Part shown: in pieces, positions 28,055 through 36,009 of the stretch
How positions within the stretch are numbered: the first letter of the stretch is position 1
Layout: every line of letters begins with the position of its first letter
Source of the DNA: an uncultured Granulicatella sp.
Lineage (GTDB): Bacteria > Bacillota > Bacilli > Lactobacillales > Aerococcaceae
Direction: 5' to 3'
NCBI RefSeq assembly: GCF_938030755.1
Contig: NZ_CALHIF010000071.1
Span: 1-59,248, forward strand
Length of the DNA stretch: 59,248 nucleotides
The notes under the pieces: model-generated
What the model was told of the DNA's origin: nothing
Seen by the model: only the letters and a program-made list of their open reading frames with translations
Databases searched by the model: none
Translations under genes and position numbers: made by a program

Positions 28055-28477
28055 ATGACAGATTGCATTTTTGACAAAATTATTAATAAAGAAATTCCAG
28101 CACATATTGTGTATGAAGATGATGTAGTTCTTGCTTTCTTAGATATTTCGCAAGTAACACCAGGACACACACTGGTCGTTCCTAAAAAGCATGTTGCCAA
28201 TATCTTCGAATATGATGAAGAATTAGCCAGCGCAGTTTTTGCACGTATTCCTAAAATTACACGTGCTGTTCAAGCGTCAAACCCAGACATTAAAGGATTA
28301 AACATTTTAAGTAATAATGGTGAGTTAGCCTATCAAAGCGTCTTCCATTCTCATATCCATCTTATCCCACGTTATACAAAAGAAGATGGCTTTGGATTAA
28401 AATGGCACCCAACAAATCCAAGTTCAGAAGTATTAGCAGAAATCGCGAAATCAATTCGTGAAAACATGGAGGCATAA
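28055..28477 (+). CDS. hit: HIT-family nucleotide-binding protein
   Basis: Histidine-triad hydrolase or transferase of 140 residues acting on purine nucleoside phosphoramidates. The triad HSHIHLIP lies near residue 98 and the N-terminal CIFDKIINKEIPA is characteristic. The start at 28055 is chosen because AAGGAGG precedes it by 7 bases. The longer reading frame that opens at 27773 runs antisense to the TMEM175-like gene. It is cotranscribed with the ytxH-like gene, 3 bases downstream. Confidence 0.96.
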   Translation: MTDCIFDKIINKEIPAHIVYEDDVVLAFLDISQVTPGHTLVVPKKHVANIFEYDEELASAVFARIPKITRAVQASNPDIKGLNILSNNGELAYQSVFHSHIHLIPRYTKEDGFGLKWHPTNPSSEVLAEIAKSIRENMEA

Positions 28478-28480
28478 TCA

Positions 28481-28813
28481 ATGAGTAAATTTCTTAAAGG
28501 TTTTATTTTCGGTAGTGTCATCGGAGGTGCCGTTGCCCTACTAAATAATCCAAGAAGCGGAAAAGAAAATCGCGAAATCTTGGCAAAACAAGTTCAAGAA
28601 GTGACACAGGATATTACTGTCATTAATACAGGAAAAGCCACTCTTGAAAGAGGCATCAAAGAAATCCAAGAAACAATCCTTCCACAAACAATGGAAGTTG
28701 TCAATGCGATCCAAGAAGAAGTCACAAAATTCCAATTGGAAAATAAACCACGCTTCAGACGTATTCAAGATAAAATTCAAACATTGCAAACACATCTTAA
28801 AGAAATGAAATAG
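28481..28813 (+). CDS. YtxH-domain protein (YhaH-like)
   Basis: 110-residue protein with a Gly-rich N-terminal hydrophobic helix (FLKGFIFGSVIGGAVALLNN) and a Lys/Glu-rich coiled C-terminal part. The helix includes the NPRSGKENRE motif of the YtxH general-stress family. It corresponds to Bacillus YhaH, which also neighbours hit. The function is unknown, probably membrane-peripheral. Confidence 0.85.
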   Translation: MSKFLKGFIFGSVIGGAVALLNNPRSGKENREILAKQVQEVTQDITVINTGKATLERGIKEIQETILPQTMEVVNAIQEEVTKFQLENKPRFRRIQDKIQTLQTHLKEMK

Positions 28814-28825
28814 AGGGTTTGCCCT

Positions 28826-29698
28826 ATGATTAAATTATTTGCATCGGACATGGACGGTACTCTTCTCACTAACCATGTGGAGATTCATAAAAACAATATT
28901 CAAGCGATTCGAAAAGTCCAAAAACAAGGGAAGCACTTCATCGTTTGTACTGGACGGGATTATCTTCAAGCCAATTTAGCGCTCGAGCAAGCAGAATTAC
29001 ATCTTCCTGTCATTGCCATGAATGGGGCACAAATTTTTGATAAGAACCACGAAATTATATGGGAAGTAACGATTCCACATGATACCGTCTATACGCTATT
29101 AGACTACTTCAATTCGATTGACTTAGACTGGCAACTCGTGACTTCTGAAGGGAACTTTAGAAAAAACTATGCTCTCTTTATCAACAAAGTAATTGAACGA
29201 AAAAAGGCTGAAAGAAACAATCTATCACCTGAACAATTGAAAGAGGAAATTAAACAGCTAAAAATACTTCTAGAGGCAACTGATGTAACTACTGCCGAAG
29301 AGGTGCTATCGATTCCAGATATTAAGGTATTCAAGATTATCGTCTCTCACGATGACGGGCCTACCTTTTTCAAGCCTGTTCGTGAACATATCGACAAAGC
29401 TCATCCGAACCTAGTCGTAACTTCTGCCTTTATTACGGATTTAGAAATCAATCATAAAGATGCACAAAAAGGCATCGCAGTTGCTCACTATGCGAAAACA
29501 CTTGGTTTATCGATGAAGGAAGTATTTGGAATTGGCGACAACTTCAATGATGTGTCAATGATTCGCGATGCTGGAATCGGTGTTGCGATGGGAAATGCTC
29601 CTGACGAAGTAAAAGCCATTGCCGACTTTGTAACAGACACCAATGTTAACGGCGGTGTAGCAAAAGCCATTTGGCGTGTTCTAGAACAAGAAAAATAA
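28826..29698 (+). CDS. Cof-type HAD-IIB sugar/nucleotide phosphatase
   Basis: Haloacid-dehalogenase-superfamily phosphatase of 290 residues. Motif I SDMDGTLLT (nucleophile Asp near residue 7), motif III Lys in HKDAQKGIAV, and motif IV GIGDNFNDVSM near 235. The C2B cap lies between about 85 and 200. It probably dephosphorylates sugar phosphates or FMN-like substrates. It is the third gene of the hit operon, 12 bases after the ytxH-like gene. Confidence 0.9.
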   Translation: MIKLFASDMDGTLLTNHVEIHKNNIQAIRKVQKQGKHFIVCTGRDYLQANLALEQAELHLPVIAMNGAQIFDKNHEIIWEVTIPHDTVYTLLDYFNSIDLDWQLVTSEGNFRKNYALFINKVIERKKAERNNLSPEQLKEEIKQLKILLEATDVTTAEEVLSIPDIKVFKIIVSHDDGPTFFKPVREHIDKAHPNLVVTSAFITDLEINHKDAQKGIAVAHYAKTLGLSMKEVFGIGDNFNDVSMIRDAGIGVAMGNAPDEVKAIADFVTDTNVNGGVAKAIWRVLEQEK

Positions 29699-29703
29699 TG
29701 ACG

Positions 29704-29738
29704 TCTCCCTTCTCTTCCTTTGAGAAGGGAGATTTTTT
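29704..29738 (+). terminator. Terminator of the hit operon
   Basis: Perfect 11-bp stem (29704-29714 with 29722-29732) followed by six T residues. Confidence 0.92.
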
Positions 29739-29788
29739 ATGCAAAGAATTCAATGTCATAAAATGTAACATGAGATGAGACTAGATTT

Positions 29789-29817
29789 TTGCATTTTCAG
29801 AAAAACTTCCATATAAT
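29789..29817 (+). promoter_or_regulatory. Promoter of the amino-acid ABC transporter operon
   Basis: TTGCAT (29789-29794) and a perfect TATAAT (29812-29817) with a 17-base spacer. The segment CCTTATACGTAAGG just downstream has 5-bp inverted arms and could be a small operator. Confidence 0.8.
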
Positions 29818-29857
29818 GGAAAAACCTTATACGTAAGGTAGATTTGGAGGAATATGT

Positions 29858-31294
29858 ATGAACATTAAGAAATTTAGTCTGGGAGCTGTTCTAGTCACTC
29901 TATTGATGACTCTTCTATCCCTCGTTTCTCCGACAACAACTGTAAAAGCAGAAACTAAAAAATATGTAATTGCAACGGATATTACATTCGCCCCATTTGA
30001 ATATCAAGATACAAATGGAGAATATGTCGGAATTGATATTGAATTAATGAAGAGTATCGCAGAGGTTGAAGGCTTCGAAGTAGAATTCAAACCACTTGGC
30101 TTCAATGCTGCCGTTCAAGCATTAGAATCTGGTCAAGTAGATGCCGTGATGGCCGGAATGGGAATTACGGATGAACGTAAACAAAAATTCGACTTCACAA
30201 ATAGCTACTACGAAAGTGGAATAGGTATGGGAGTTTCTAAAAACTCTGAAATCACATCTCTTTCTGATTTAAAAGGTAAAAAAGTTGCCGTTAAACTAGG
30301 AACACAAGGTGCTACTTATGCAGAATCAATCAAGAATCAATATGGCTTTACCATCACAACTTTTGAAGATTCATCTAGTATGTACCAAGATGTAATGGTA
30401 GGAAACAGTGATGCTTTATTCGAAGACTATCCTGTACTAGCTTACTCTATTACATCCAACAACTTACCTTTAAAAAAGACAGACCATAACGAAAACAAAA
30501 CGGAATATGGTGTTGCTGTTAATAAAGGTCAAAATTCTGAATTGATTACGGCTTTCAACAACGGTTTGAAAAAACTAAAAGAAAGCGGCAAATACGATGA
30601 AATCATTAAAAAATATACTACGAATGCTACCGAAAATACCGAAGCAACAAGTATTCTAGGTTTAATTAAAACAAACTGGCACACTCTTGCAACTGGTTTA
30701 TGGAATACAATTGTATTAACGGTTGTCGCTTTAATCTTCGCAAGTTTAATTGGTATTATCTTCGCTTTAATGAAAACTAGCCAAAATAATATCGTACAAG
30801 CAATCGCAGGCCTTTATATCGATATCATCCGTGGTGTTCCACTCATCGTTTTAACATTCTTCATTTACTTTGGAATTCCACAAGCAATGAACATTACGAT
30901 GCAACCATTCGTAGCAGGTGTTATCACCCTCAGCTTGAACGCTTCCGCTTATATCGCGGAAATCATTCGTGGTGGTATCCAAGCCGTTGATAAAGGTCAA
31001 TACGAAGCCTGCATGAGTTTAGGTCTTCCATATTCTAAGAGCATGCGTAAAGTCATCTTACCGCAAGCAATTCGCATTATGGTCCCTTCATTCATTAACC
31101 AATTCGTAATCACATTGAAAGATACTTCTATCCTTTCAATTATCGGTATTGCCGAATTAACGCAAACAGGTAAAGTCATCATCGCTCGTAACTTACAATC
31201 AAGTCAAATGTGGTTCATCGTCGGCGTGATGTACTTAATCGTGATCGTTCTATTAACGAAACTATCAGCTCACTTAGAAAGGAATTTAAAATAA
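29858..31294 (+). CDS. Amino-acid ABC transporter, fused substrate-binding and permease subunit (GlnP-like)
   Basis: 478 residues combining a signal peptide (about 1-31), a periplasmic-binding-protein type 3 domain (about 32-262) and a MetI-type permease domain (about 270-478). The permease has the EAA loop IQAVDKGQYEACMSLGLPY. Such tethered fusions are known in Lactococcus GlnP and import glutamine or glutamate. The SBP part opens with YVIATDITFAPFEYQD, typical of polar amino-acid binding. Its stop overlaps the ATPase start by one base (TAATG). Confidence 0.92.
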   Translation: MNIKKFSLGAVLVTLLMTLLSLVSPTTTVKAETKKYVIATDITFAPFEYQDTNGEYVGIDIELMKSIAEVEGFEVEFKPLGFNAAVQALESGQVDAVMAGMGITDERKQKFDFTNSYYESGIGMGVSKNSEITSLSDLKGKKVAVKLGTQGATYAESIKNQYGFTITTFEDSSSMYQDVMVGNSDALFEDYPVLAYSITSNNLPLKKTDHNENKTEYGVAVNKGQNSELITAFNNGLKKLKESGKYDEIIKKYTTNATENTEATSILGLIKTNWHTLATGLWNTIVLTVVALIFASLIGIIFALMKTSQNNIVQAIAGLYIDIIRGVPLIVLTFFIYFGIPQAMNITMQPFVAGVITLSLNASAYIAEIIRGGIQAVDKGQYEACMSLGLPYSKSMRKVILPQAIRIMVPSFINQFVITLKDTSILSIIGIAELTQTGKVIIARNLQSSQMWFIVGVMYLIVIVLLTKLSAHLERNLK

Positions 31295-32025
31295 TGGCTA
31301 TTATCGAAGTTCAAAAAATTCAAAAGAAATATGGCGACTTAGAAGTATTAAAATCCATCGACCTTTCTATTGAGGAAGGCGAAGTAGTTTGTATTATCGG
31401 GCCTTCAGGTTCTGGTAAATCCACTTTCCTTCGTTGCTTAAACCGTCTTGAAAAAATCAATAGCGGTCATATCATCATCGATGGCTACGATTTAACAGAC
31501 AAAAAAACAAACTTAAATAAAGTTCGTGAGGAAATCGGAATGGTGTTCCAACACTTCAACCTCTTCCCTCACCTAAGCGTTCTAGAAAACATCATTTTAG
31601 CTCCTGTAGAATTAGGGCGTGAGACGAAAGAAGCTGCAACGGAACATGCGATGGAACTCCTTGGCATGGTTGGTCTTGCAGATAAAGCGGATGTCTCTCC
31701 TAAATCTCTTTCAGGTGGTCAAAAACAACGTGTGGCTATTGCCCGTGCGCTTGCAATGAAACCGAAGATGTTATTATTCGATGAACCAACTTCAGCACTT
31801 GACCCAGAGATGGTTGGGGATGTATTAGAAGTAATGCAAAACCTCGCTAAAGAAGGAATGACGATGGTTGTAGTCACACACGAGATGGGATTTGCGCGTG
31901 AGGTTAGCGATCGCGTTATCTTCATGGATGGTGGTTACATCATCGAAGAAGGAACTCCTGAAGAAGTGTTTGGTAACCCACAAAACGAACGTACTCAAAA
32001 CTTCTTAAACAAAGTCCTTCACTAA
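31294..32025 (+). CDS. glnQ: Amino-acid ABC transporter ATP-binding protein (GlnQ-like)
   Basis: ATPase of the polar-amino-acid importer, 243 residues. Walker A GPSGSGKST near 35, signature LSGGQKQRVAIARALA near 136, Walker B LLFDEPTSALDP near 159 and His switch VVTHEMGFA. The ATG at 31294 is chosen because it overlaps the previous stop and begins the conserved ABC fold. The reading frame opening at 31210 lies inside the permease gene. Confidence 0.95.
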   Translation: MAIIEVQKIQKKYGDLEVLKSIDLSIEEGEVVCIIGPSGSGKSTFLRCLNRLEKINSGHIIIDGYDLTDKKTNLNKVREEIGMVFQHFNLFPHLSVLENIILAPVELGRETKEAATEHAMELLGMVGLADKADVSPKSLSGGQKQRVAIARALAMKPKMLLFDEPTSALDPEMVGDVLEVMQNLAKEGMTMVVVTHEMGFAREVSDRVIFMDGGYIIEEGTPEEVFGNPQNERTQNFLNKVLH

Positions 32026-32041
32026 AATCTAATAATAATAG

Positions 32042-32083
32042 AAACGATCTTACTCCAAGACTCTTGGAATAAGATCGTTTTTT
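32042..32083 (+). terminator. Terminator of the glnPQ operon
   Basis: Long hairpin with outer arms AACGATCTTA / TAAGATCGTT and an inner CCAAGA / TCTTGG stem, followed by six T residues. Confidence 0.9.
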
Positions 32084-32086
32084 AGA

Positions 32087-32143
32087 AAAAAACACTTCCA
32101 CTACCAGTATGTCTAATCACACTGGTGTAGGAAGTGTTTTTAA
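32087..32143 (-). terminator. Terminator after pnp
   Basis: Inverted repeat with arms around AAACACTTCC / GGAAGTGTTT and an inner ACCAGT / ACTGGT. It is flanked by A and T runs on both sides, so it may act in both directions. Confidence 0.85.
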
Positions 32144-32171
32144 ATTTTATTTATTAAAGAATCCGTAATAC

Positions 32172-34283
32172 TTACTCTTTATCTTCTTTTGGTAATAAAA
32201 CCTTACGTGATAAGTTGATACGTCCTTGTCCGTCGATTTCGATGACTTTCACAGTCACTTTGTCACCTAGAGCAAGTACATCTTCTACTTTACCAACGCG
32301 TTCGTGTGCTAGTTCAGAAATATGAACTAATCCATCTTTTCCTTTAGCGATTTCTACGAATGCACCGAATTTTTCTATACGGCGTACAGTTCCTTCGTAC
32401 ACTTGACCTACTTCGATTTCACGTGTTAAATCTTCGATGATTTCTTTTGCACGTTGAATCATAGCAGCATCTGTAGAAGCGATAGATACGTGACCTTCTT
32501 GGTCGATATCGATTTTAACGCCTGTTTCGTCGATGATAGCGTTGATTGTTTCACCACCACGTCCGATAACTACTTTAATCTTATCAGGGTGGATTGAAAT
32601 CATTTCAATCTTAGGTGCATATGGGCTTAATTCTTTACGAGGTTCTGCAATTGTTGATGTTAATTCTTCAAGAATTTCAAAACGTGCTTTCTTCGCTTGT
32701 GTTAGGGCTTCGCGTAAGATTTGTTCTGTAATCCCTTGAATCTTAATATCCATTTGAAGAGCAGTAATTCCGTCTTTTGTACCCGCTACTTTAAAGTCCA
32801 TATCTCCTAAGTGGTCTTCTAACCCTTGGATATCTGTTAAGACTGTGTAGTTTGTACCGTCAGAAATAAGACCCATCGCGATACCTGCTACCGGTGCTTT
32901 AATTGGCACACCAGCAGCCATCAATGCTAATGTTCCCGCACAAATACTTGCTTGAGAAGAAGAACCGTTTGATTCTAATACTTCTGATACAAGACGGATT
33001 GTGTAAGGGAAGTCTTCTGGACTAGGAATCACCTGTTTCAATGCACGTTCCCCTAGCGCACCGTGACCAATTTCACGACGACCTGGGCTACCAGCACGGC
33101 CTACTGAACCTACAGAGAATTGTGGGAAGTTGTAGTGGTGAATGAATCGTTTTCCTTCTTCGATTCCTAAACCATCAATCACTTGGTATTCTCCAAGAGG
33201 TGCAAGTGTTGCTGAAGTTAATGCTTGTGTTTGTCCACGAGTGAATAAACCTGAACCATGAACACGTGGTAATAAGTCGATTTCTGAAGCTAATGGACGA
33301 ATTTCGTCAATTTTACGGCCATCAGGACGTACTTTTTCTTCAGTGATTAAACGACGTACTTCATCTTTTTCTAAGTTATCTACTAATTGAGAAACTTGTT
33401 TTAGAAGACCTGCTTTCTCATCGTTTTCTTCTAACACTGCTTCAAAGTGCTCGATAGCTGTTTCTTTTACTTTTTCGATGTTTGCTTCACGCGCTAATTT
33501 TTCTTCTGTTTGAATCGCATGAACCATGGCTTGGCTGAATAAATCTTTTACTTGTGCTTCAATAGCAGCATCGAAAGAAAGTAAAGTTACTTCCATTTTT
33601 TCTTTACCAACTTCGCGAACGATTTCTTCTTGGAAAGCCACTAATTTTTTGATTTCTTCGTGACCGAATAATAATGCTCCAAGCATATCTTCTTCGTTCA
33701 CTTCTTTAGCTGAACTTTCTACCATGTTGATAGCAGTTGCAGTACCAGCTACAGATAATTCGATATCTGAGTTTTCTTTTTGTTCAGTAGTTGGGTTAAT
33801 CACGTATTCACCGTTTACACGACCTACGTCTACCCCAGCGATTGGTCCATCAAATGGAATATCTGAAATACATAACGCTAATGAAGAACCAAACATTGCT
33901 GCCATTTCTGGTGGGCAGTTAGGATCTACTGACATTACAGTATTTGTGATTTGTACTTCGTTACGGAAACCTTCCGCAAACATTGGACGGATTGGACGGT
34001 CGATAAGACGCGCTGTAAGAGTAGCATGTTCACTTGGACGACCTTCACGTTTAATGAAGCCTCCAGGAATTTTACCCGCTGCATACATTTTTTCTTCGTA
34101 GTTTACTGTTAACGGGAAGAAATCTGTATCTTTTGCTTGTTTTGTACCAACAGCCGCTGTTAACACAACAGTATCACCGTAGCGTACTAATACAGCACCA
34201 TTGGCTTGTTTTGCTAATTGGCCGATTTCAACTGTTAATTGACGTCCGCCCCAGTTGTAGCTAAAAACTTTCTTTTCTGACAT
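32172..34283 (-). CDS. pnp: Polyribonucleotide nucleotidyltransferase (PNPase)
   Basis: 3'-to-5' phosphorolytic exoribonuclease of the RNA degradosome. It has two RNase PH domains, with the active-site region RAGSPGRREIGHGALGERAL in the second. The all-helical linker, a KH domain (VVIGRGGETINAIID near 560) and a C-terminal S1 domain (YEGTVRRIEKFGAFVEI near 625) are all present. Length 703 is standard. It has an AAAGGAG ribosome binding site and a long leader with two stem-loops. The usual upstream neighbour rpsO lies 10 kb away in the same orientation. Confidence 0.97.
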   Translation of the reverse strand: MSEKKVFSYNWGGRQLTVEIGQLAKQANGAVLVRYGDTVVLTAAVGTKQAKDTDFFPLTVNYEEKMYAAGKIPGGFIKREGRPSEHATLTARLIDRPIRPMFAEGFRNEVQITNTVMSVDPNCPPEMAAMFGSSLALCISDIPFDGPIAGVDVGRVNGEYVINPTTEQKENSDIELSVAGTATAINMVESSAKEVNEEDMLGALLFGHEEIKKLVAFQEEIVREVGKEKMEVTLLSFDAAIEAQVKDLFSQAMVHAIQTEEKLAREANIEKVKETAIEHFEAVLEENDEKAGLLKQVSQLVDNLEKDEVRRLITEEKVRPDGRKIDEIRPLASEIDLLPRVHGSGLFTRGQTQALTSATLAPLGEYQVIDGLGIEEGKRFIHHYNFPQFSVGSVGRAGSPGRREIGHGALGERALKQVIPSPEDFPYTIRLVSEVLESNGSSSQASICAGTLALMAAGVPIKAPVAGIAMGLISDGTNYTVLTDIQGLEDHLGDMDFKVAGTKDGITALQMDIKIQGITEQILREALTQAKKARFEILEELTSTIAEPRKELSPYAPKIEMISIHPDKIKVVIGRGGETINAIIDETGVKIDIDQEGHVSIASTDAAMIQRAKEIIEDLTREIEVGQVYEGTVRRIEKFGAFVEIAKGKDGLVHISELAHERVGKVEDVLALGDKVTVKVIEIDGQGRINLSRKVLLPKEDKE

Positions 34284-34330
34284 AACTAATCTCCTTTTCT
34301 CTTATTTGCGTATCTTCCAGACCTACTTTT

Positions 34331-34371
34331 AGAAATGAAAACGTTCGATGCGTTCGACCGCTTTTATTTCT
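34331..34371 (-). other. Stem-loop in the pnp 5' leader
   Basis: A 41-base imperfect hairpin. The outer arms AGAAAT / ATTTCT, a six-pair middle section and an inner TCGA / TCGA give about 16 pairs. It is not followed by a T run. E. coli pnp mRNA carries an RNase III-cut leader stem used for PNPase autoregulation, and this could be an analogue. Confidence 0.5.
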
Positions 34372-34379
34372 AAAGTAAG

Positions 34380-34418
34380 ATGACTCTAGAAGATACAAAG
34401 TTTGTCATACAGAGTCAT
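34380..34418 (-). other. Second hairpin at the start of the pnp leader
   Basis: Perfect 8-bp arms ATGACTCT (34380-34387) and AGAGTCAT (34411-34418), about 100 bases before the pnp start. It is probably at or near the 5' end of the transcript. Confidence 0.4.
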
Positions 34419-34456
34419 TTTACCATATCTGTACTTTAAGTACTATTTTTTTGTAA

Positions 34457-34504
34457 ACAAAAACGAGTGAGTGGTTCTCTTTTTTATAGAGAATCAACTC
34501 ACTC
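34457..34504 (-). terminator. Terminator after gtfA
   Basis: Long hairpin (arms 34465-34480 and 34488-34504, one internal mismatch region) with the minus-strand tail GTTTTTG. It separates the glucan-phosphorolysis operon from pnp. Confidence 0.85.
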
Positions 34505-34535
34505 ATCTTTATAGTGTTATTTACGAATGAAGAAA

Positions 34536-35987
34536 TTAAAGAGTGACTACATTTCCTTGTTCGAAAATAGTGAACTCTTTTGTTTCTAGGTTTGCTTCAA
34601 GACGTGCTTCGGCAGCACCAGAAGCATCTTTACGTGTAATCACGATTGTGTTTTCAGTTGGAGTTTCTACTTCAAAAGAACCTTCTAAATCAAACGCTTT
34701 TGATGTATTTCTAAAGCGTAATAAGTTGATTAGTTTTTTCACGACTGGACGTTCTACTTCACGGTCGATTTCTTCTAAAGTGTAATAATGACGGTTGATG
34801 TTGCGACCTTCTTTTGAAGATTCTAATAACTCGATGTCATTTTCTCCAGCAAGTAATCCCACGTAGTAAATTTGTGGAATACCAGGCGCAAAACATTGCA
34901 ACACACGTGATAATAAGTAACTTGCATCATCATTTCCTAAAGCACTGTAGTATGTGCTGTTAATTTGATAGATATCTAAGTTATTGTACTTTTCACTTGA
35001 GTAGATTCGTTTTACGTTGGCGCCTACATCGTATAATTTGTTTGAAGTGTAATCTAACTCTTCATCTGTTAATAAGTCTCTAGCATCCACGACACCGATT
35101 CCGTCATGCGTATCCAGTGTTGTAAATTGCTTCATCGGACTCATTTGTAACCAGTTGGCTAATCGATTTGATTTACCTGAATATAGTGAATATAACACTA
35201 CCATTGGTAATGCAAAGTCATAAACGAAGTAATCATGGTCTGCAATCTTCATTTGAATTGAATAATGCTCATGAATTTCAGGAAGCAATTCTACTTGATA
35301 CTTCGCTGCCACGTCACGAACTTCATTTAATAAATCCCAAATATCTGGTTCTACGAAGAAGTCGTTTGTATCGAGTTTCTTTACTGCATAAGCAAATGCG
35401 TCTAAACGAATTAATGAGCATCCGTGACTTGCCATATCTTTAATCGTTTCACGAATAAACTCTTTCACGATTTCTTTACGAACATCAAGGTCGATTTGCT
35501 CTTCCCCGAATGTGTTCCATACTTCTTCAGTCGTTCCATCCGCAAAATGAACAGTTTGGAATGGCGCTTTATCTTTACGTTTATAAATCAAGTCGATATC
35601 TGCTTGATTTGGACGACCTTCTGGGAAAAACTCATGGATACGAATAAACATATCTTTGTAAGGTGAGTTTTCGTGATTTTTTACAAAATCTTGGAAAAAC
35701 TTAGACTCACGAGAAATATGATTAATCATGAAGTCAAACATTAAATAATATTGTTTCCCTAGAGCATCCACATCTTCCCACGTTCCAAGTGTCGGATCTA
35801 CACGAGTGTAGTCACTTGGAGCGAATCCTCTATCCCCTGTTGATGGGAAAAATGGTAATAAATGGACCCCACCAATGGCGCCTTGGAAATATTTATCCAA
35901 AACGCCTTTTAAGTCCTTCATATTGCTTCCCATGCTGTCTGAGTAAGTGATCAGCATTGCTTCGTTTTTAACTTGCATGGAATTCAC
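34536..35987 (-). CDS. gtfA: Sucrose phosphorylase (GH13_18, GtfA type)
   Basis: Intracellular enzyme converting sucrose and phosphate to fructose and alpha-glucose-1-phosphate. The 483 residues match the family size. N-terminal GGVHLLPFFPSTGDRGFAP and FDFMINHISR are diagnostic of GtfA. Catalytic residues appear to be Asp in IRLDAFAYAVK and Glu in LLPEIHEHY, with LDTHDGIGVVDA around the third acid. The annotated start is GTG at 35987, and an ATG three codons downstream is a real alternative. Last gene of malQ-glgP-gtfA. Related GH13_18 phosphorylases acting on other glucosides cannot be fully excluded. Confidence 0.88.
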   Translation of the reverse strand: MNSMQVKNEAMLITYSDSMGSNMKDLKGVLDKYFQGAIGGVHLLPFFPSTGDRGFAPSDYTRVDPTLGTWEDVDALGKQYYLMFDFMINHISRESKFFQDFVKNHENSPYKDMFIRIHEFFPEGRPNQADIDLIYKRKDKAPFQTVHFADGTTEEVWNTFGEEQIDLDVRKEIVKEFIRETIKDMASHGCSLIRLDAFAYAVKKLDTNDFFVEPDIWDLLNEVRDVAAKYQVELLPEIHEHYSIQMKIADHDYFVYDFALPMVVLYSLYSGKSNRLANWLQMSPMKQFTTLDTHDGIGVVDARDLLTDEELDYTSNKLYDVGANVKRIYSSEKYNNLDIYQINSTYYSALGNDDASYLLSRVLQCFAPGIPQIYYVGLLAGENDIELLESSKEGRNINRHYYTLEEIDREVERPVVKKLINLLRFRNTSKAFDLEGSFEVETPTENTIVITRKDASGAAEARLEANLETKEFTIFEQGNVVTL

Positions 35988-36009
35988 CGTGTCCCTTCAT
36001 TCAATCGAT

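Noticed and set aside
29818..29840. CCTTATACGTAAGG before the glutamine transporter as a strong operator
   Set aside because: Only 5-bp arms around a non-symmetric centre, which is too weak to claim on its own.
33724..34101. Plus-strand 125-residue reading frame
   Set aside because: Antisense to the pnp N-terminal region. The frame stays open only because of codon bias in pnp.
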